Below are positions 46,370 through 55,372 of a stretch of DNA of 56,199 bases, piece by piece. The translations under genes were made by a program, and so were the position numbers. The notes beneath the pieces were generated by a model that saw only the letters and a list, made by a program, of their open reading frames with translations, was not told the origin of the DNA and did not search any database. Source of the stretch: Glaciihabitans sp. (GTDB lineage: Bacteria; Actinomycetota; Actinomycetes; Actinomycetales; Microbacteriaceae); NCBI GenBank assembly GCA_025463465.1, contig JAODAO010000193.1:1-56199 (forward strand). The letters run 5' to 3'. Every line of letters begins with the position of its first letter. Position 1 is the stretch's first letter.

Positions 46370-46999
46370 TCACTCGATGTTCGAGTGGCGGGGCCAGAGG
46401 TCGTCGGCGCTTTGGCCCGACCGCTTCCAGAGGCTGTGAAACAGGGCGTCGCCGATGAGGACAACGGCCTGTTCGAACAGTCCGCCGGCGTACTGCTGCG
46501 AGACGGTGCTGTCGCGTTCCAGTTTTTTGGCCGCTGGAACCACAATCGTGTGGGTCGCGAGGCGACCGAGGGTCGAGTCGGGGTCGGTGGTGATGGCGAC
46601 GATCACACCGCCCACCTCCACGGTCTTCTCGGCGGCGCTGACGATGCTCGACGTGGTGCCGGATCCGCTCGCGACGAGGAGCAGGTCGCCTTCCCCGATG
46701 GCCGGGGTGGTGGCGTCTCCCACGATGTGGGCTTCGAGCCCCAGGTGCATCAGCCGCATGGCCGTCATTCTGAGGGCGAGGCCGGACCTGCCGGCACCGA
46801 GGACAAAAACGCGGCGTGCTCCGGAGATCTCCTGGGCGGATGCCTCGAGGGCCTCTGCGCTCACATCGGAAACCGCTGCAGCGGCGATGGTGAGCTCGGT
46901 GGTCATCATCGTCAGGGCGTCGGTGACGGTCGCGGCAGTGTCGGCGGAGTGGGCGGAGTCGGCGGAGTCGGCGGTATCGGTGGAAACGGCGGTGGGCAT
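46370..46999 (-). CDS. hxlB: 6-phospho-3-hexuloisomerase
   Basis: A 209-residue SIS-domain protein that converts hexulose 6-phosphate to fructose 6-phosphate, the second step of the ribulose monophosphate pathway. It has the SIS signature VFVLGAGRSGLALRMTAMRL, then VASGSGTTSSIV and a conserved QYAGGLFEQA segment. The N-terminal 30 residues encode a repetitive TADSADSAHSADT stretch from a 9-bp DNA repeat; an ATG at 46909 (residue 31) could be the true start. It comes first in the operon; its upstream region carries two 21-bp-phased direct repeats shared with the divergent regulator. Confidence 0.92.
   Translation of the reverse strand: MPTAVSTDTADSADSAHSADTAATVTDALTMMTTELTIAAAAVSDVSAEALEASAQEISGARRVFVLGAGRSGLALRMTAMRLMHLGLEAHIVGDATTPAIGEGDLLLVASGSGTTSSIVSAAEKTVEVGGVIVAITTDPDSTLGRLATHTIVVPAAKKLERDSTVSQQYAGGLFEQAVVLIGDALFHSLWKRSGQSADDLWPRHSNIE
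46942..46977. repeat. 9-bp tandem repeat at the 5' end of hxlB
   Basis: Four copies of a unit close to CGGCGGAGT encode Ser-Ala-Asp-like triplets near the N-terminus. Copy-number changes would stay in frame. Confidence 0.7.
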
Positions 47000-47032
47000 A
47001 CCTCTATGTTCCCCGCCCGTCCCGTCGGGTGG

Positions 47033-47070
47033 TGCCCACCCAATGGACGGGATTGCCTACCCGAACGGAT
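47033..47070. promoter_or_regulatory. Two direct repeats, candidate operator for the hxl operon and its regulator
   Basis: TGCCCACCCAATGGAC (47033-47048) and TGCCTACCCGAACGGAT (47054-47070) match at most positions, with one inserted base, and start exactly 21 bp apart, two helical turns. They lie between the divergent hxlB and LuxR-type genes, so the LuxR-type protein is the likely binder. Confidence 0.5.
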
Positions 47071-47100
47071 GGGACGACAGCGAAAGAGTAGCGTGGGGGC

Positions 47101-48375
47101 ATGACCTCTGCGGTGCTTTCCCCCTCAAACGAACTACTGTCCGCCGTTCGACGGGTGATGTCGCAGCCGCTGCTCGGAATCGCCGAGGCCCTGTCGGAGC
47201 TGCTACGCCCCCTCATCCCCCACACCGCCCTTGTCATCTTCACCGAGGACTGCACGGGCCGCCCGCAGAAGAAGGCCGGGCTGGCCGAGATCATCGACAA
47301 CGTCACGATCGCCGAGCTCGACGTGATCCGCGGCACCGCCGCCGGCCGGGAATCGGTCGAGCTCGATGACACCGTGATCGGGGGCAGCCGCCGCCGCACC
47401 CTCGTCTGGTCGGCTGACACCACCGCGATCCTGGTGCTGGTGGATGTCGACGCCGGCGCCTCTCCCGCCGGGGTGCTCGCCGATGTCGCCGCGATCTGGC
47501 AGCTCATCGCCCTGTCCATCCGGCAGCAGGTGGTGACAGCGTCACCGTCATACCTGGCGGAGTCCCGGGCCCTGTCCAGCGACCGCGCGAGCCTCGTCGC
47601 CGACCTCACCGACACCCACGCCACCGACCTCGAGTCCATCCTGGTGACCCTGCGTTCGCAAAAACACGGTGACGCCGCCGCCCGGCAGGGTGCGGTCGAA
47701 CTCGCCTCGGCCGCGATGGTGCGCCTGCGGGCGGTGTCGGACCGGCACCGGGCGCTGGCAGAGGAGCCCGTCCACAGCGCATTCGAACGCCTCCGCGACG
47801 ACCTCGCACCGCTCGTGCGCTACGGCGACCTCGCGGTGGAATTCATCGCACCGCCTGCAGCAGGGCGGCCCCTGCCCGGCGAGGTCGCGCACGCGGCTCG
47901 TGCGATTGTGCGCGGCGCCGTGCTCGCCCTCGTTGACAACGCGGAAGTCAACCGGGTGCGCATCCAGTGGGACTGCGACGGCGCCAACCTGCTGATCGCC
48001 ATCCGTGACAACGGCGCCGGCGACCTGCACACCGACCTTCCGGCGCTCAAGCAATTGTCCGCGCGGGTCGCCGTGCTCGACGGCAGCTTTGTGGTCGACT
48101 CCACCGACGGCTGGGGGTCCGAGATGCACATCGTCCTGCCGCTCGACGTCGCACCGCCGGCGGTGAACATTTCCGACGCCGGTGGCCTCACTCCGAGGGA
48201 AAAGGATGTCCTCGCCCACGTCGCGGAGGGCCGGCGAAACCGGATAATCGCGGGCGAGCTGTCGATCAGCGAGAACACGGTCAAATTCCACGTCGCCAAC
48301 ATTCTGCACAAAATGGGCGTCACCTCCCGCGCCGAGCTGGTGGCGCTGGTGCGCAGCCAACCCGCCGGCGACTGA
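47101..48375 (+). CDS. One-component regulator: HATPase-like domain fused to a LuxR HTH
   Basis: A 424-residue protein with an N-terminal GAF-like region (about 20-145), a DHp-like helix with His173 in DTHATDLESI, a histidine-kinase-like ATPase fold (N-box LVDNAE near 280, G1 DNGAGD at 303-308, G2 GWGSEMHIVLPL at 337-348), and a C-terminal LuxR HTH (about 362-420; LTPREKDVLAHVAEG, then NTVKFHVANILHKM). There is no receiver domain, so ATP binding or phosphorylation may act directly on DNA binding. It is divergent from hxlBA and probably controls formaldehyde response. The start ATG at 47101 lies close to the repeats at 47033-47070. Confidence 0.88.
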   Translation: MTSAVLSPSNELLSAVRRVMSQPLLGIAEALSELLRPLIPHTALVIFTEDCTGRPQKKAGLAEIIDNVTIAELDVIRGTAAGRESVELDDTVIGGSRRRTLVWSADTTAILVLVDVDAGASPAGVLADVAAIWQLIALSIRQQVVTASPSYLAESRALSSDRASLVADLTDTHATDLESILVTLRSQKHGDAAARQGAVELASAAMVRLRAVSDRHRALAEEPVHSAFERLRDDLAPLVRYGDLAVEFIAPPAAGRPLPGEVAHAARAIVRGAVLALVDNAEVNRVRIQWDCDGANLLIAIRDNGAGDLHTDLPALKQLSARVAVLDGSFVVDSTDGWGSEMHIVLPLDVAPPAVNISDAGGLTPREKDVLAHVAEGRRNRIIAGELSISENTVKFHVANILHKMGVTSRAELVALVRSQPAGD

Positions 48376-48424
48376 CCGGTGCCTCCCCGGCCCTGGCGTC
48401 AGGCAACAGCGTCGGGCAACGGAG

Positions 48425-49216
48425 TCAGGCGACGGTGACGGCCAGGTCCCGGTGCAGGAAGGTGCCGATGATGGTGGCCGCCTCGGTGCGGGCAACGTCG
48501 ATCTGCGCGCTGGTCAGGCCGAGCACCCGCAGGCAGGAGGCCGCGATGGTCTCGTCGTCGCTGATCACCGGGCTGGCCACCGGGCTGGTCACCGTGCCGA
48601 TCACCGTGCTGCCGCCGGCACCGGTGTCCGCGCCGTCATTGCGGCGCAGCTGGATCACTATCTCCGCCAGCTGGATGAGGACAACCCCGATGCGCTCCTG
48701 GCCGAGGGCTGCGATGACGTCCGGGTGGGCGCAGGCCGCCCCGAGGCGCCCGTAGATGGCACGCAGCTGCACCCGCTGGTCGCGGAACGCCTTGTAGCGG
48801 GGATCCTGGATCTCGGGCAGCAGGTACAGGGTGCCGATGTTGTGCGGGGTCCGGCGCAGGGTTCCCGCGTCGATGCTGGCGAGGGCGAAGAGCGCGCCCG
48901 CCGGGGTCACCTCACCAGGCACCTGCGCCTCGATGCTCTCCACGAACTCGATGCTGGGACGCACCGATGAGCTGAGCAGCTCGGCGAGGATCTCGTCCTT
49001 GCCGGCGAAGTGGTAGTACAGCGACTGCTGGCGGATACCCACCCGGTCCGCGATCGCACGGGTGGAGGTGCCTGAGAATCCCGCCTCGGAGAACAGGGCG
49101 GCAGCGGCGTCAAGAATCTGCTCCCGCCCGGACAGCGCCGACGCGGCGCTGCTGGTGCTGTCGGCGCTGGCGCGCGGCCGACCCGCCCTTCCGGTGGTTG
49201 ATGCGGTGGAACTCAT
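48425..49216 (-). CDS. TetR family regulator
   Basis: A 263-residue regulator. After a disordered Ser/Ala/Arg-rich N-terminus, the HTH lies at about 32-75 (REQILDAAAALFSEAGFSG then STRAIADRVGIRQQSLYYHF, then AGKDEIL). The C-terminal ligand domain has no recognised specificity. The ATG at 49216 has GGGGG close upstream; an ATG at 49225 is an alternative. It follows the allophanate hydrolase gene by 62 bp on the same strand, so it may be the regulator of the guanidine/urea operon. It converges on the LuxR-type gene. Confidence 0.87.
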   Translation of the reverse strand: MSSTASTTGRAGRPRASADSTSSAASALSGREQILDAAAALFSEAGFSGTSTRAIADRVGIRQQSLYYHFAGKDEILAELLSSSVRPSIEFVESIEAQVPGEVTPAGALFALASIDAGTLRRTPHNIGTLYLLPEIQDPRYKAFRDQRVQLRAIYGRLGAACAHPDVIAALGQERIGVVLIQLAEIVIQLRRNDGADTGAGGSTVIGTVTSPVASPVISDDETIAASCLRVLGLTSAQIDVARTEAATIIGTFLHRDLAVTVA

Positions 49217-49278
49217 AACCCCCATGCTCCCACTACCGTGTTGGTCTCGTGCTGCGCTGGTTTCGTTGCTCGCTGGTC

Positions 49279-50973
49279 TCAGTGCTGGCTGGCCCGCCAC
49301 GCGAGCCAGCCACCGTGCTCGCTGATGTTCTCGGCGCCGTCCGTGGCAACGGCCTCGCAGAGGAACCCGGCGACACGGCGCCCGTCGGCCAGCGACACCT
49401 GCCCGATGGTCATCGGCTGGGGCAGCGCGGCGACGAAAGTGCCGAAACCGGCCGCGGGCAGGGTCCAGATCTCCCCCGTGATGGCTGTCCCGGCCTCGGC
49501 GACCCGCAGCAGTCCCGGCTTCGGCGGGGTGGTTGCCAGGCCGAACATGGCGTAGTCGGCGCTGGTGTCGACGGTCTCCGAGTATGAACCACCGGCGGAG
49601 ACGAGCTGCCAGTTCAGCGGCTGGCCGTTCAGGTGCGCCCCGACCACAAGGATGTCGATCGTGGGCTCGAGCAGCTTCTCGGCGAGCTGGGCGACGGCGA
49701 GGTCGTGGAAGGCCGGCGCGGTGAACATCACACCGAACGGCAGCCCCGCAACGGTGCCGGCCGGCACGACGATGGAGGTCATGTCGAAAAGGTTGGCGAA
49801 GTTGGTGAACCGGCCAAGGCGACTGTTTCCCCCGATCGGGTCGACGGCGAGCTCGTCGAGGGTCGGATGCCAGGTGGTGGTGGGGGTCAGCAGGGCGTCG
49901 CAGCCGGCCAGCAACCGGCGCGAGTCGGCCGCGAGGCGCTCGAGTTTCTCCTGGTCGTGGAACAGCTCGACGGCGGTGCGGCTCGCACCCCCGAGCACGA
50001 TGCTGGCGACGGACGGGTCGAGGTCGGTGCCGATCAGGTCGCGGTGCGCATCGATGTGGGCGCCGACCGCGGCGTAGCGTTCGGCGACGAAGGCACCGTT
50101 GTAGAGCATCTGCGATGCCTCAAGCAGCGGGGCGATGTCGACCTCGACGATCTCGACGCCTGACCGGCGCAAGCGGGAGACGGTCGACTGGAAGGCCTCG
50201 GCCCAGCCATCGGCCATCTGCTCGAGGTGCGTGGCGGTGGGGACCGCCACGCGTGGTCGCGCGGGAAGCGCCGTGTCGCCGTGCGCGGCCCTCTCGGCGT
50301 CACTGCGGGCGAGGGTGTCGATGCCATCGTCGCCGGCGAGCAACCCGGCGGTGCGCCGGGCGAGCCCGATCTCACGGGCGAAAACGGTGACGCAGTCGAG
50401 GCTGCGGCAGGCCGGAACCACACCGGTCGCGGGGATACGACCGCGGGTGAGTTTCACCCCGATGATGCTGTTAAGCGCGGCGGGCACCCGGCCGGAGCCC
50501 GCGGTGTCCGTGCCAAGGGAGACGTCGACGATGCCGAGCGCCACCGCGACGGCGGAGCCGGAGCTGGAACCGCCGGAGATGTGGGCGGGGTTCCAGGCGT
50601 TGCGCACGGCACCGTATGGGCTGCGCGCACCAACGAGCCCGGTCGCGAACTGGTCGAGGTTGGTTTTCCCAAGCACAATCGCGCCAGCCTCGCGCAGGCG
50701 GCGGACGGCGGTCGCGTCGACGTCCGGTCGGTAGGAGAAGCTGGGGGCCGCCGCCGTGGTGTTGAACCCTTCTGCGTCAATGTTGTCCTTAATTCCGGCG
50801 ATCACCCCCGCCAGTGGCAGCGTCTCGCCGGCGGCGACGCGGGCGTCGATGGCTGTCGCCTCGGCGATGGCATCATTCTCCTCGCGCAGGCTGATCCAGA
50901 TCTCCGGGCGGTCAACTGCGCGGATCCGGTCGTAGGCGGCGCGAACACGGGCGACCGCTGTGGGGAACGTCAT
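49279..50973 (-). CDS. atzF: Allophanate hydrolase
   Basis: The enzyme hydrolyses allophanate to ammonia and CO2. The 564-residue protein is an amidase-signature enzyme: Lys62 (GIKDNID), cis-Ser136 (GGSSSGS) and nucleophile Ser160 (GTDTAGS) form the Ser-cis-Ser-Lys triad. A C-terminal domain (about 450-560) with the GxLxxGxxxG-like text VVGAHLNGQPLNWQL matches the AtzF C-terminal domain. It overlaps the carboxylase gene by four bases. With the DUF1989 proteins and carboxylase upstream it completes a pathway from guanidine or urea to ammonia. Confidence 0.94.
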   Translation of the reverse strand: MTFPTAVARVRAAYDRIRAVDRPEIWISLREENDAIAEATAIDARVAAGETLPLAGVIAGIKDNIDAEGFNTTAAAPSFSYRPDVDATAVRRLREAGAIVLGKTNLDQFATGLVGARSPYGAVRNAWNPAHISGGSSSGSAVAVALGIVDVSLGTDTAGSGRVPAALNSIIGVKLTRGRIPATGVVPACRSLDCVTVFAREIGLARRTAGLLAGDDGIDTLARSDAERAAHGDTALPARPRVAVPTATHLEQMADGWAEAFQSTVSRLRRSGVEIVEVDIAPLLEASQMLYNGAFVAERYAAVGAHIDAHRDLIGTDLDPSVASIVLGGASRTAVELFHDQEKLERLAADSRRLLAGCDALLTPTTTWHPTLDELAVDPIGGNSRLGRFTNFANLFDMTSIVVPAGTVAGLPFGVMFTAPAFHDLAVAQLAEKLLEPTIDILVVGAHLNGQPLNWQLVSAGGSYSETVDTSADYAMFGLATTPPKPGLLRVAEAGTAITGEIWTLPAAGFGTFVAALPQPMTIGQVSLADGRRVAGFLCEAVATDGAENISEHGGWLAWRASQH

Positions 50974-53900
50974 CTGTTATCTCCGATTATCGAAAGCAGG
51001 ATCTGGCCGGGGGCGACCTGGTCGCCCGGGCGGGTGTAAATCTCGGCGACGACACCGGCCGTGGGAGCGATCACCGCTGATTCCATCTTCATGGCCTCAA
51101 GAGCCAGCAGCTTCTCGCCGGCGGCGACACGTTGGCCGGGGACAACATTCAGCTGCCAGACGGTCGAGATGAACGGGGCGGACACCGCGAGGGCCCCGGC
51201 GGGCAGGACCACCTCATCGGCGGCGGCAGCCGCGGCCACGTCCGGTCGCACGTCGAATTCGCCCGAGGCGTGCCAGCGATCCTTCTCCTCCGCGAACGCC
51301 CGCGCCTGAACGGAGCGGAAGTCGGCGATCGAGCCGGCGTTGTCTGCAAGAAAACGCTGGTAGTCGGCGATGGCGAAACTGCCCTCGACGGTCTCGAAGT
51401 TGCCGCGGCCTGCGTCGGTTTCCGCCCGCAGCTCGAGCAGTTCCTCCGCCCCGACCGGGTACCACTCGATGCGGTCGAAGAAACGCAGCGCCCAGGGGTT
51501 GTCCGCGAACAGGCCGCCACGGCGGAAGCGGTTCCACACCTGCACGGTGCGGCCGACGAACTGGTAACCGCCCGGCCCCTCCATGCCATAGATGCAGAGG
51601 TAGGCGCCGCCGATGCCGACCGAGTTTTCCGCCGTCCAGGTGCGGGCCGGGTTGTATTTGGTGGTGACAAGCCGGTGGCGTGGGTCGAGCGGGGTGGCGA
51701 CGGGGGCGCCGAGGTAAACATCCCCCAGCCCCAGCACAAGGTAGGTGGCGTCGAACACGGTTTTGAGGACGTCGTCGACCGAGTCGAGGCCGTTGATGCG
51801 GCGGATGAAGTCGATGTTCGACGGGGTCCACGGGGCGTCGCTGCGCACCCCGTTCATGTAACGCTCGATGGCGAGGTGGGTGGCTGGGTCGTCCCAGGAC
51901 AGGGGCAGCCGCACCGTGCGGGACGGCACCACCAGCTCGTTGGTGGCGGGAATCTCCGCTTCCAGCTCGCGCAGCAGCCCGGCCAGCCTGGTGGCCTTCA
52001 GCTGCGACGAGTCGGTGTGGATCTGCAGCGACCTGATGCCGGGGGTGAGCTCGATAACGCCTTTCGGGGCCTCCTCCTTCAGCTTCGACATCAGGGCGTG
52101 CACCCGCATCCGCAGGCCGAGGTCGAGGGTGAGGTCGCCGTATTCGACCAGCAGGTTGTCGTCGCCATCACGCCGGTAGGTGACGGACGGGCGGTCGTCG
52201 TTCTCGGCCAGTCGGCTGATCACACCATCGTCTCCGTCACCGCCGCTGCCCGGCACGGTGAGCGAGGCGCGGTGGTGGATGAGTTCAGCAGCCTCCGCCT
52301 CGCGCACGGGAACGAAGCGGATGGTGTCACCGGGGCGCAGCTGGCCGAGTTTCCAGAGCTCGCCGCTGCCGACCACGGCGGGGCAGACGAAGCCGCCGAG
52401 GCTGGGGCCGTCCGGGCCGAGGATGATCGGGGTGTCCCCGGTGAAGTCGATGGCACCGACCGCATAAGGGTTGTCGTGGATGTTCGACGGGTGCAGGCCC
52501 GCCTCGCCCCCGTCGCTGCGCGCCCACTCCGGGCGGGGGCCGTTCAGGCGCACGCCGGTGCGGGCGGAGTTGTAGTGCACCTCGTAGTCGGTGCTGTAGA
52601 ACACGTCCATGTCGGCGCGGGTGAAGAACTCGGGGGCGCCGTGGGGGCCCTCGGTGACGCCGATCTGCCAGCTGTTGGTGAGGGCGGGTCGGCGGTCGGC
52701 CGGGGTGGGCCCGCCGGGTGTGCCAAGGCGGCCGCCGGCGGCGAAGGCGGGGTGGGGGATGTCCGAATCCGGCGACCCGAGCCGCAGCACGTCGCCGGGC
52801 AGCAGGGCGCGGCCGGCGTGGCCGCCGAACTTGCCGAGGGTGAAGGTGGAGGCGCTGCCGAGGTAGAGGGGAACGTCGAAGCCGCCGCGCACGGCGAGGT
52901 AGGAGCGCTGCCCCGGGCCGTGCAGGGTGCCGATGGTGAGTACCGCCCCGGCGGCGATGCTGAACGGTTCCCACATCGGCACGGCGTCACCGTCCACCGT
53001 CGCGGCCACGGGGGCGCCGGTGATGGCGACGAGGGCGGCCGCGCTGAAGCGCAGCGTGGGGCCGGTTGCGGTGATCTCCAGGCCCGGTGCACCCTCGGGG
53101 TTGCCAACGGCGATATTCGCCTCGGTCAGCGACACGGCGTCCATGGGGCCGCTCGGCGGAACACCGACCTGCCAGTAACCGATGCGGCCGGGGATGTCCT
53201 GCACGGTGGTCATCGCCCCGGCGTCGATGACATCGATGCGTGGGTCTGGGTCGGTGGTGACGTCGAGGGTGGAGGTGGAGTGGGTGCTGGCACGCAGGCT
53301 GGTGTCGTCAGTGAGGAACCGCAGCAGCCCCAGGTTGGTGACGACCCCGTCAACGCGGCTGGAGTCGAGCCCCTCGCCCAGCAGGTCGAGGGCGGCGTCG
53401 CGGGTGGGGGCGGACGCGATCACCTTGGCGAGCATCGGGTCGTAGTACGGGGAGACTTCCAGGCCCGTTTCGATCCAACCGTCGACGCGGATGCCGCCGA
53501 GAGCGGGGCCGCCGAAGCCGGGGAACACGGCCTGGGTGACGAGGCCAGAGCTGGGCAGGCCGTTTTTGGCGGGGTCCTCGGCGTAGACGCGCGCCTCGAA
53601 AGCGTGTCCGGTCGGTTCGAACCGCTCCTCGAACACGGATGTGTTGATGCCATCCGCGCCGTCGCGGGCGAGGGCGAGCATCATCGCGACGAGGTCAACA
53701 CCGTAGACCTCCTCGGTGACGGGGTGTTCGACCTGCAGGCGGGTGTTGACCTCGAGGAAGGAGGCTTCCTCGCGGATGGGGTCGTAGACGAACTCGACGG
53801 TGCCGGCGGAGCGGTAGTTCACCGAGGCGGCCAGCGCCCGCGCGGAGTCGTGCAGCTGCTGGCGGACGGTGTCGGGCAGCGCGGGGGCCGGGGCCTCCTC

Positions 53901-54623
53901 GATAACCTTCTGGTTGCGGCGTTGCAGCGAGCAGTCGCGGTCGCCGATCACGGCGACGCGGCCGTCGCCGGCGCCGAACAGCTGAACCTCGACGTGCCGG
54001 GCGGGGCGAACCAGGCGTTCGAGGAACACCCCGGCCGAGCCGAAGTTCTTCTCCCCGAGGCGGGCGACCCGCTCGAACGCTTCGCGTACCTCCTCGATGG
54101 TGGCGCAGGCCTGCATTCCGATGCCACCACCACCACCGGTGGCCTTGAGCATCACGGGCAGGCCGATGCATTCGGCCTCCGAGACGGCTTCGTCGGCCGA
54201 GGCGAGCAGCCCGGTGCCGGCGAGCATCGGCACCCCGGCGAGCGCGGCGAGCGCCCTGGCGGTGTGCTTCTCGCCGAAGGAGGCAATCTGCTCGACGGTG
54301 GGCCCGATGAAGCTGATGCCCTCCGCCTCAATGCGGCGGGCGAATTCGAGATTCTCCGACAGGAAGCCGTAGCCAGGGTGGATGGCGCCGACGCCGTACT
54401 GGCGGGAGACGTCGAGGATCGTGTCGATGTCGAGATAGGACTCCCGGGCGGGCGCTGGTCCGAGCCGCACGGCCTCGTCGGCCTCCCGCACGTGCGGGGC
54501 GGCGCGGTCGGCGTCGGAGTACACCGCGATGGTGCGCAACCCCATGGTGCGGGCGGAGCGGATGATGCGGCGGGCGATCTCGCCGCGGTTGGCGATGAGC
54601 AGGGTGTCGAAAGCGGGGGTCAC
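50970..54623 (-). CDS. Urea/guanidine carboxylase (biotin-dependent)
   Basis: A 1217-residue multidomain enzyme. Order: biotin carboxylase (about 1-450, glycine-rich loop ATGGGGGIGMQ), KipA-like/AHS2 domain (about 475-780), KipI-like/AHS1 domain (about 810-1050), then biotinyl domain with biotin on Lys1179 (EAMKME). It uses ATP and bicarbonate to carboxylate urea or guanidine. The two DUF1989 genes upstream match the carboxyguanidine deiminase subunits of the known guanidine pathway, so guanidine is the more likely substrate. It overlaps its neighbours by four bases on both sides. Confidence 0.93.
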   Translation of the reverse strand: MTPAFDTLLIANRGEIARRIIRSARTMGLRTIAVYSDADRAAPHVREADEAVRLGPAPARESYLDIDTILDVSRQYGVGAIHPGYGFLSENLEFARRIEAEGISFIGPTVEQIASFGEKHTARALAALAGVPMLAGTGLLASADEAVSEAECIGLPVMLKATGGGGGIGMQACATIEEVREAFERVARLGEKNFGSAGVFLERLVRPARHVEVQLFGAGDGRVAVIGDRDCSLQRRNQKVIEEAPAPALPDTVRQQLHDSARALAASVNYRSAGTVEFVYDPIREEASFLEVNTRLQVEHPVTEEVYGVDLVAMMLALARDGADGINTSVFEERFEPTGHAFEARVYAEDPAKNGLPSSGLVTQAVFPGFGGPALGGIRVDGWIETGLEVSPYYDPMLAKVIASAPTRDAALDLLGEGLDSSRVDGVVTNLGLLRFLTDDTSLRASTHSTSTLDVTTDPDPRIDVIDAGAMTTVQDIPGRIGYWQVGVPPSGPMDAVSLTEANIAVGNPEGAPGLEITATGPTLRFSAAALVAITGAPVAATVDGDAVPMWEPFSIAAGAVLTIGTLHGPGQRSYLAVRGGFDVPLYLGSASTFTLGKFGGHAGRALLPGDVLRLGSPDSDIPHPAFAAGGRLGTPGGPTPADRRPALTNSWQIGVTEGPHGAPEFFTRADMDVFYSTDYEVHYNSARTGVRLNGPRPEWARSDGGEAGLHPSNIHDNPYAVGAIDFTGDTPIILGPDGPSLGGFVCPAVVGSGELWKLGQLRPGDTIRFVPVREAEAAELIHHRASLTVPGSGGDGDDGVISRLAENDDRPSVTYRRDGDDNLLVEYGDLTLDLGLRMRVHALMSKLKEEAPKGVIELTPGIRSLQIHTDSSQLKATRLAGLLRELEAEIPATNELVVPSRTVRLPLSWDDPATHLAIERYMNGVRSDAPWTPSNIDFIRRINGLDSVDDVLKTVFDATYLVLGLGDVYLGAPVATPLDPRHRLVTTKYNPARTWTAENSVGIGGAYLCIYGMEGPGGYQFVGRTVQVWNRFRRGGLFADNPWALRFFDRIEWYPVGAEELLELRAETDAGRGNFETVEGSFAIADYQRFLADNAGSIADFRSVQARAFAEEKDRWHASGEFDVRPDVAAAAAADEVVLPAGALAVSAPFISTVWQLNVVPGQRVAAGEKLLALEAMKMESAVIAPTAGVVAEIYTRPGDQVAPGQILLSIIGDNR

Positions 54624-55372
54624 GCGGTGGCCGTCCCGTCGGCCTCGGTGATGATCGCGCGCAGCGGAGTGCAGTTGAAGTCGTTGCAGGGGTTGTTCAT
54701 CTGCGGGCAGTTGGAGATCAGCACAAGCACGTCCATATCGGCGCGGATGGCGACGCGTTTTCCGGGGCCGGAGATGCCGTCGACGATGCCGAGGGCGCCG
54801 TCCTGCTCAACGGGAACGTTCATAAACCAGTTGATGTTGGAGACCAGGTCGCGGGCGCCGAGGCCGTGCCGGGCGGCCTCGGCGAGGAAGTTCTCGCGGC
54901 AGCCGTGCTGGTGTTCCGTGTGGAAGCCGTAGCGCAGGGTGTTGGATTCCTTCGAGCAGGCGCCGCCGATGGTGTCCTGGCGGTCGATCTCATTGCCAAC
55001 GACGGTCATCAGGGCCCTGCCGGTGTTGGAGCGCAGCACCGATCCGTCACGCAGGTAGGCGTTGCCCTGCCAGGCGAGGGTGTCCGGCACGGAGTAGCGC
55101 TCGTCGGTGTCGTCGGCGTTGTAGACGAGGAAGTCGGCGGACTGATTACCCCCGACGTCGACGATGGTGAGCACCTGCCCGGCGCGTAGGCGCGCTGACC
55201 AGGGCGCAAGGGGCGCGATGGTGTCGTCCTGCACGATGACGCCGCCGGCAAGCGGGCCAGAGAGGTCAAGCACGGTGCCCGGCGCGAAGATGGCACCAAC
55301 GGGAATGGTGCTCTCCACGCTGCGGGTCGCGGTGGTATGGGTGGTGGTCGTCATCTCGCTGTTGATGCTCAC
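54620..55372 (-). CDS. DUF1989 protein, urea amidolyase-associated protein 2 / carboxyguanidine deiminase subunit
   Basis: A 250-residue protein of the UAAP2 group of DUF1989. It contains GNQSADFLVYNADDTDERYS, then SNTGRALMTVVGNEIDRQDT, GGACSKESN, HTEHQHGC and NPCNDFNCTPLRAI, with clustered Cys/His that may bind zinc. UAAP1/UAAP2 pairs were shown to act together as carboxyguanidine deiminase (CgdAB), giving allophanate and ammonia; which one here is CgdA or CgdB is not assigned. The GTG at 55372 is chosen because it overlaps the UAAP1 stop (GTGA). Confidence 0.85.
   Translation of the reverse strand: MSINSEMTTTTHTTATRSVESTIPVGAIFAPGTVLDLSGPLAGGVIVQDDTIAPLAPWSARLRAGQVLTIVDVGGNQSADFLVYNADDTDERYSVPDTLAWQGNAYLRDGSVLRSNTGRALMTVVGNEIDRQDTIGGACSKESNTLRYGFHTEHQHGCRENFLAEAARHGLGARDLVSNINWFMNVPVEQDGALGIVDGISGPGKRVAIRADMDVLVLISNCPQMNNPCNDFNCTPLRAIITEADGTATA

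Noticed and set aside
51132-54932. 1266-codon plus-strand open frame opposite the carboxylase gene
   Set aside because: Antisense shadow with Gly/Arg/Glu-rich text and no recognisable motif; the minus-strand carboxylase has full domain support.
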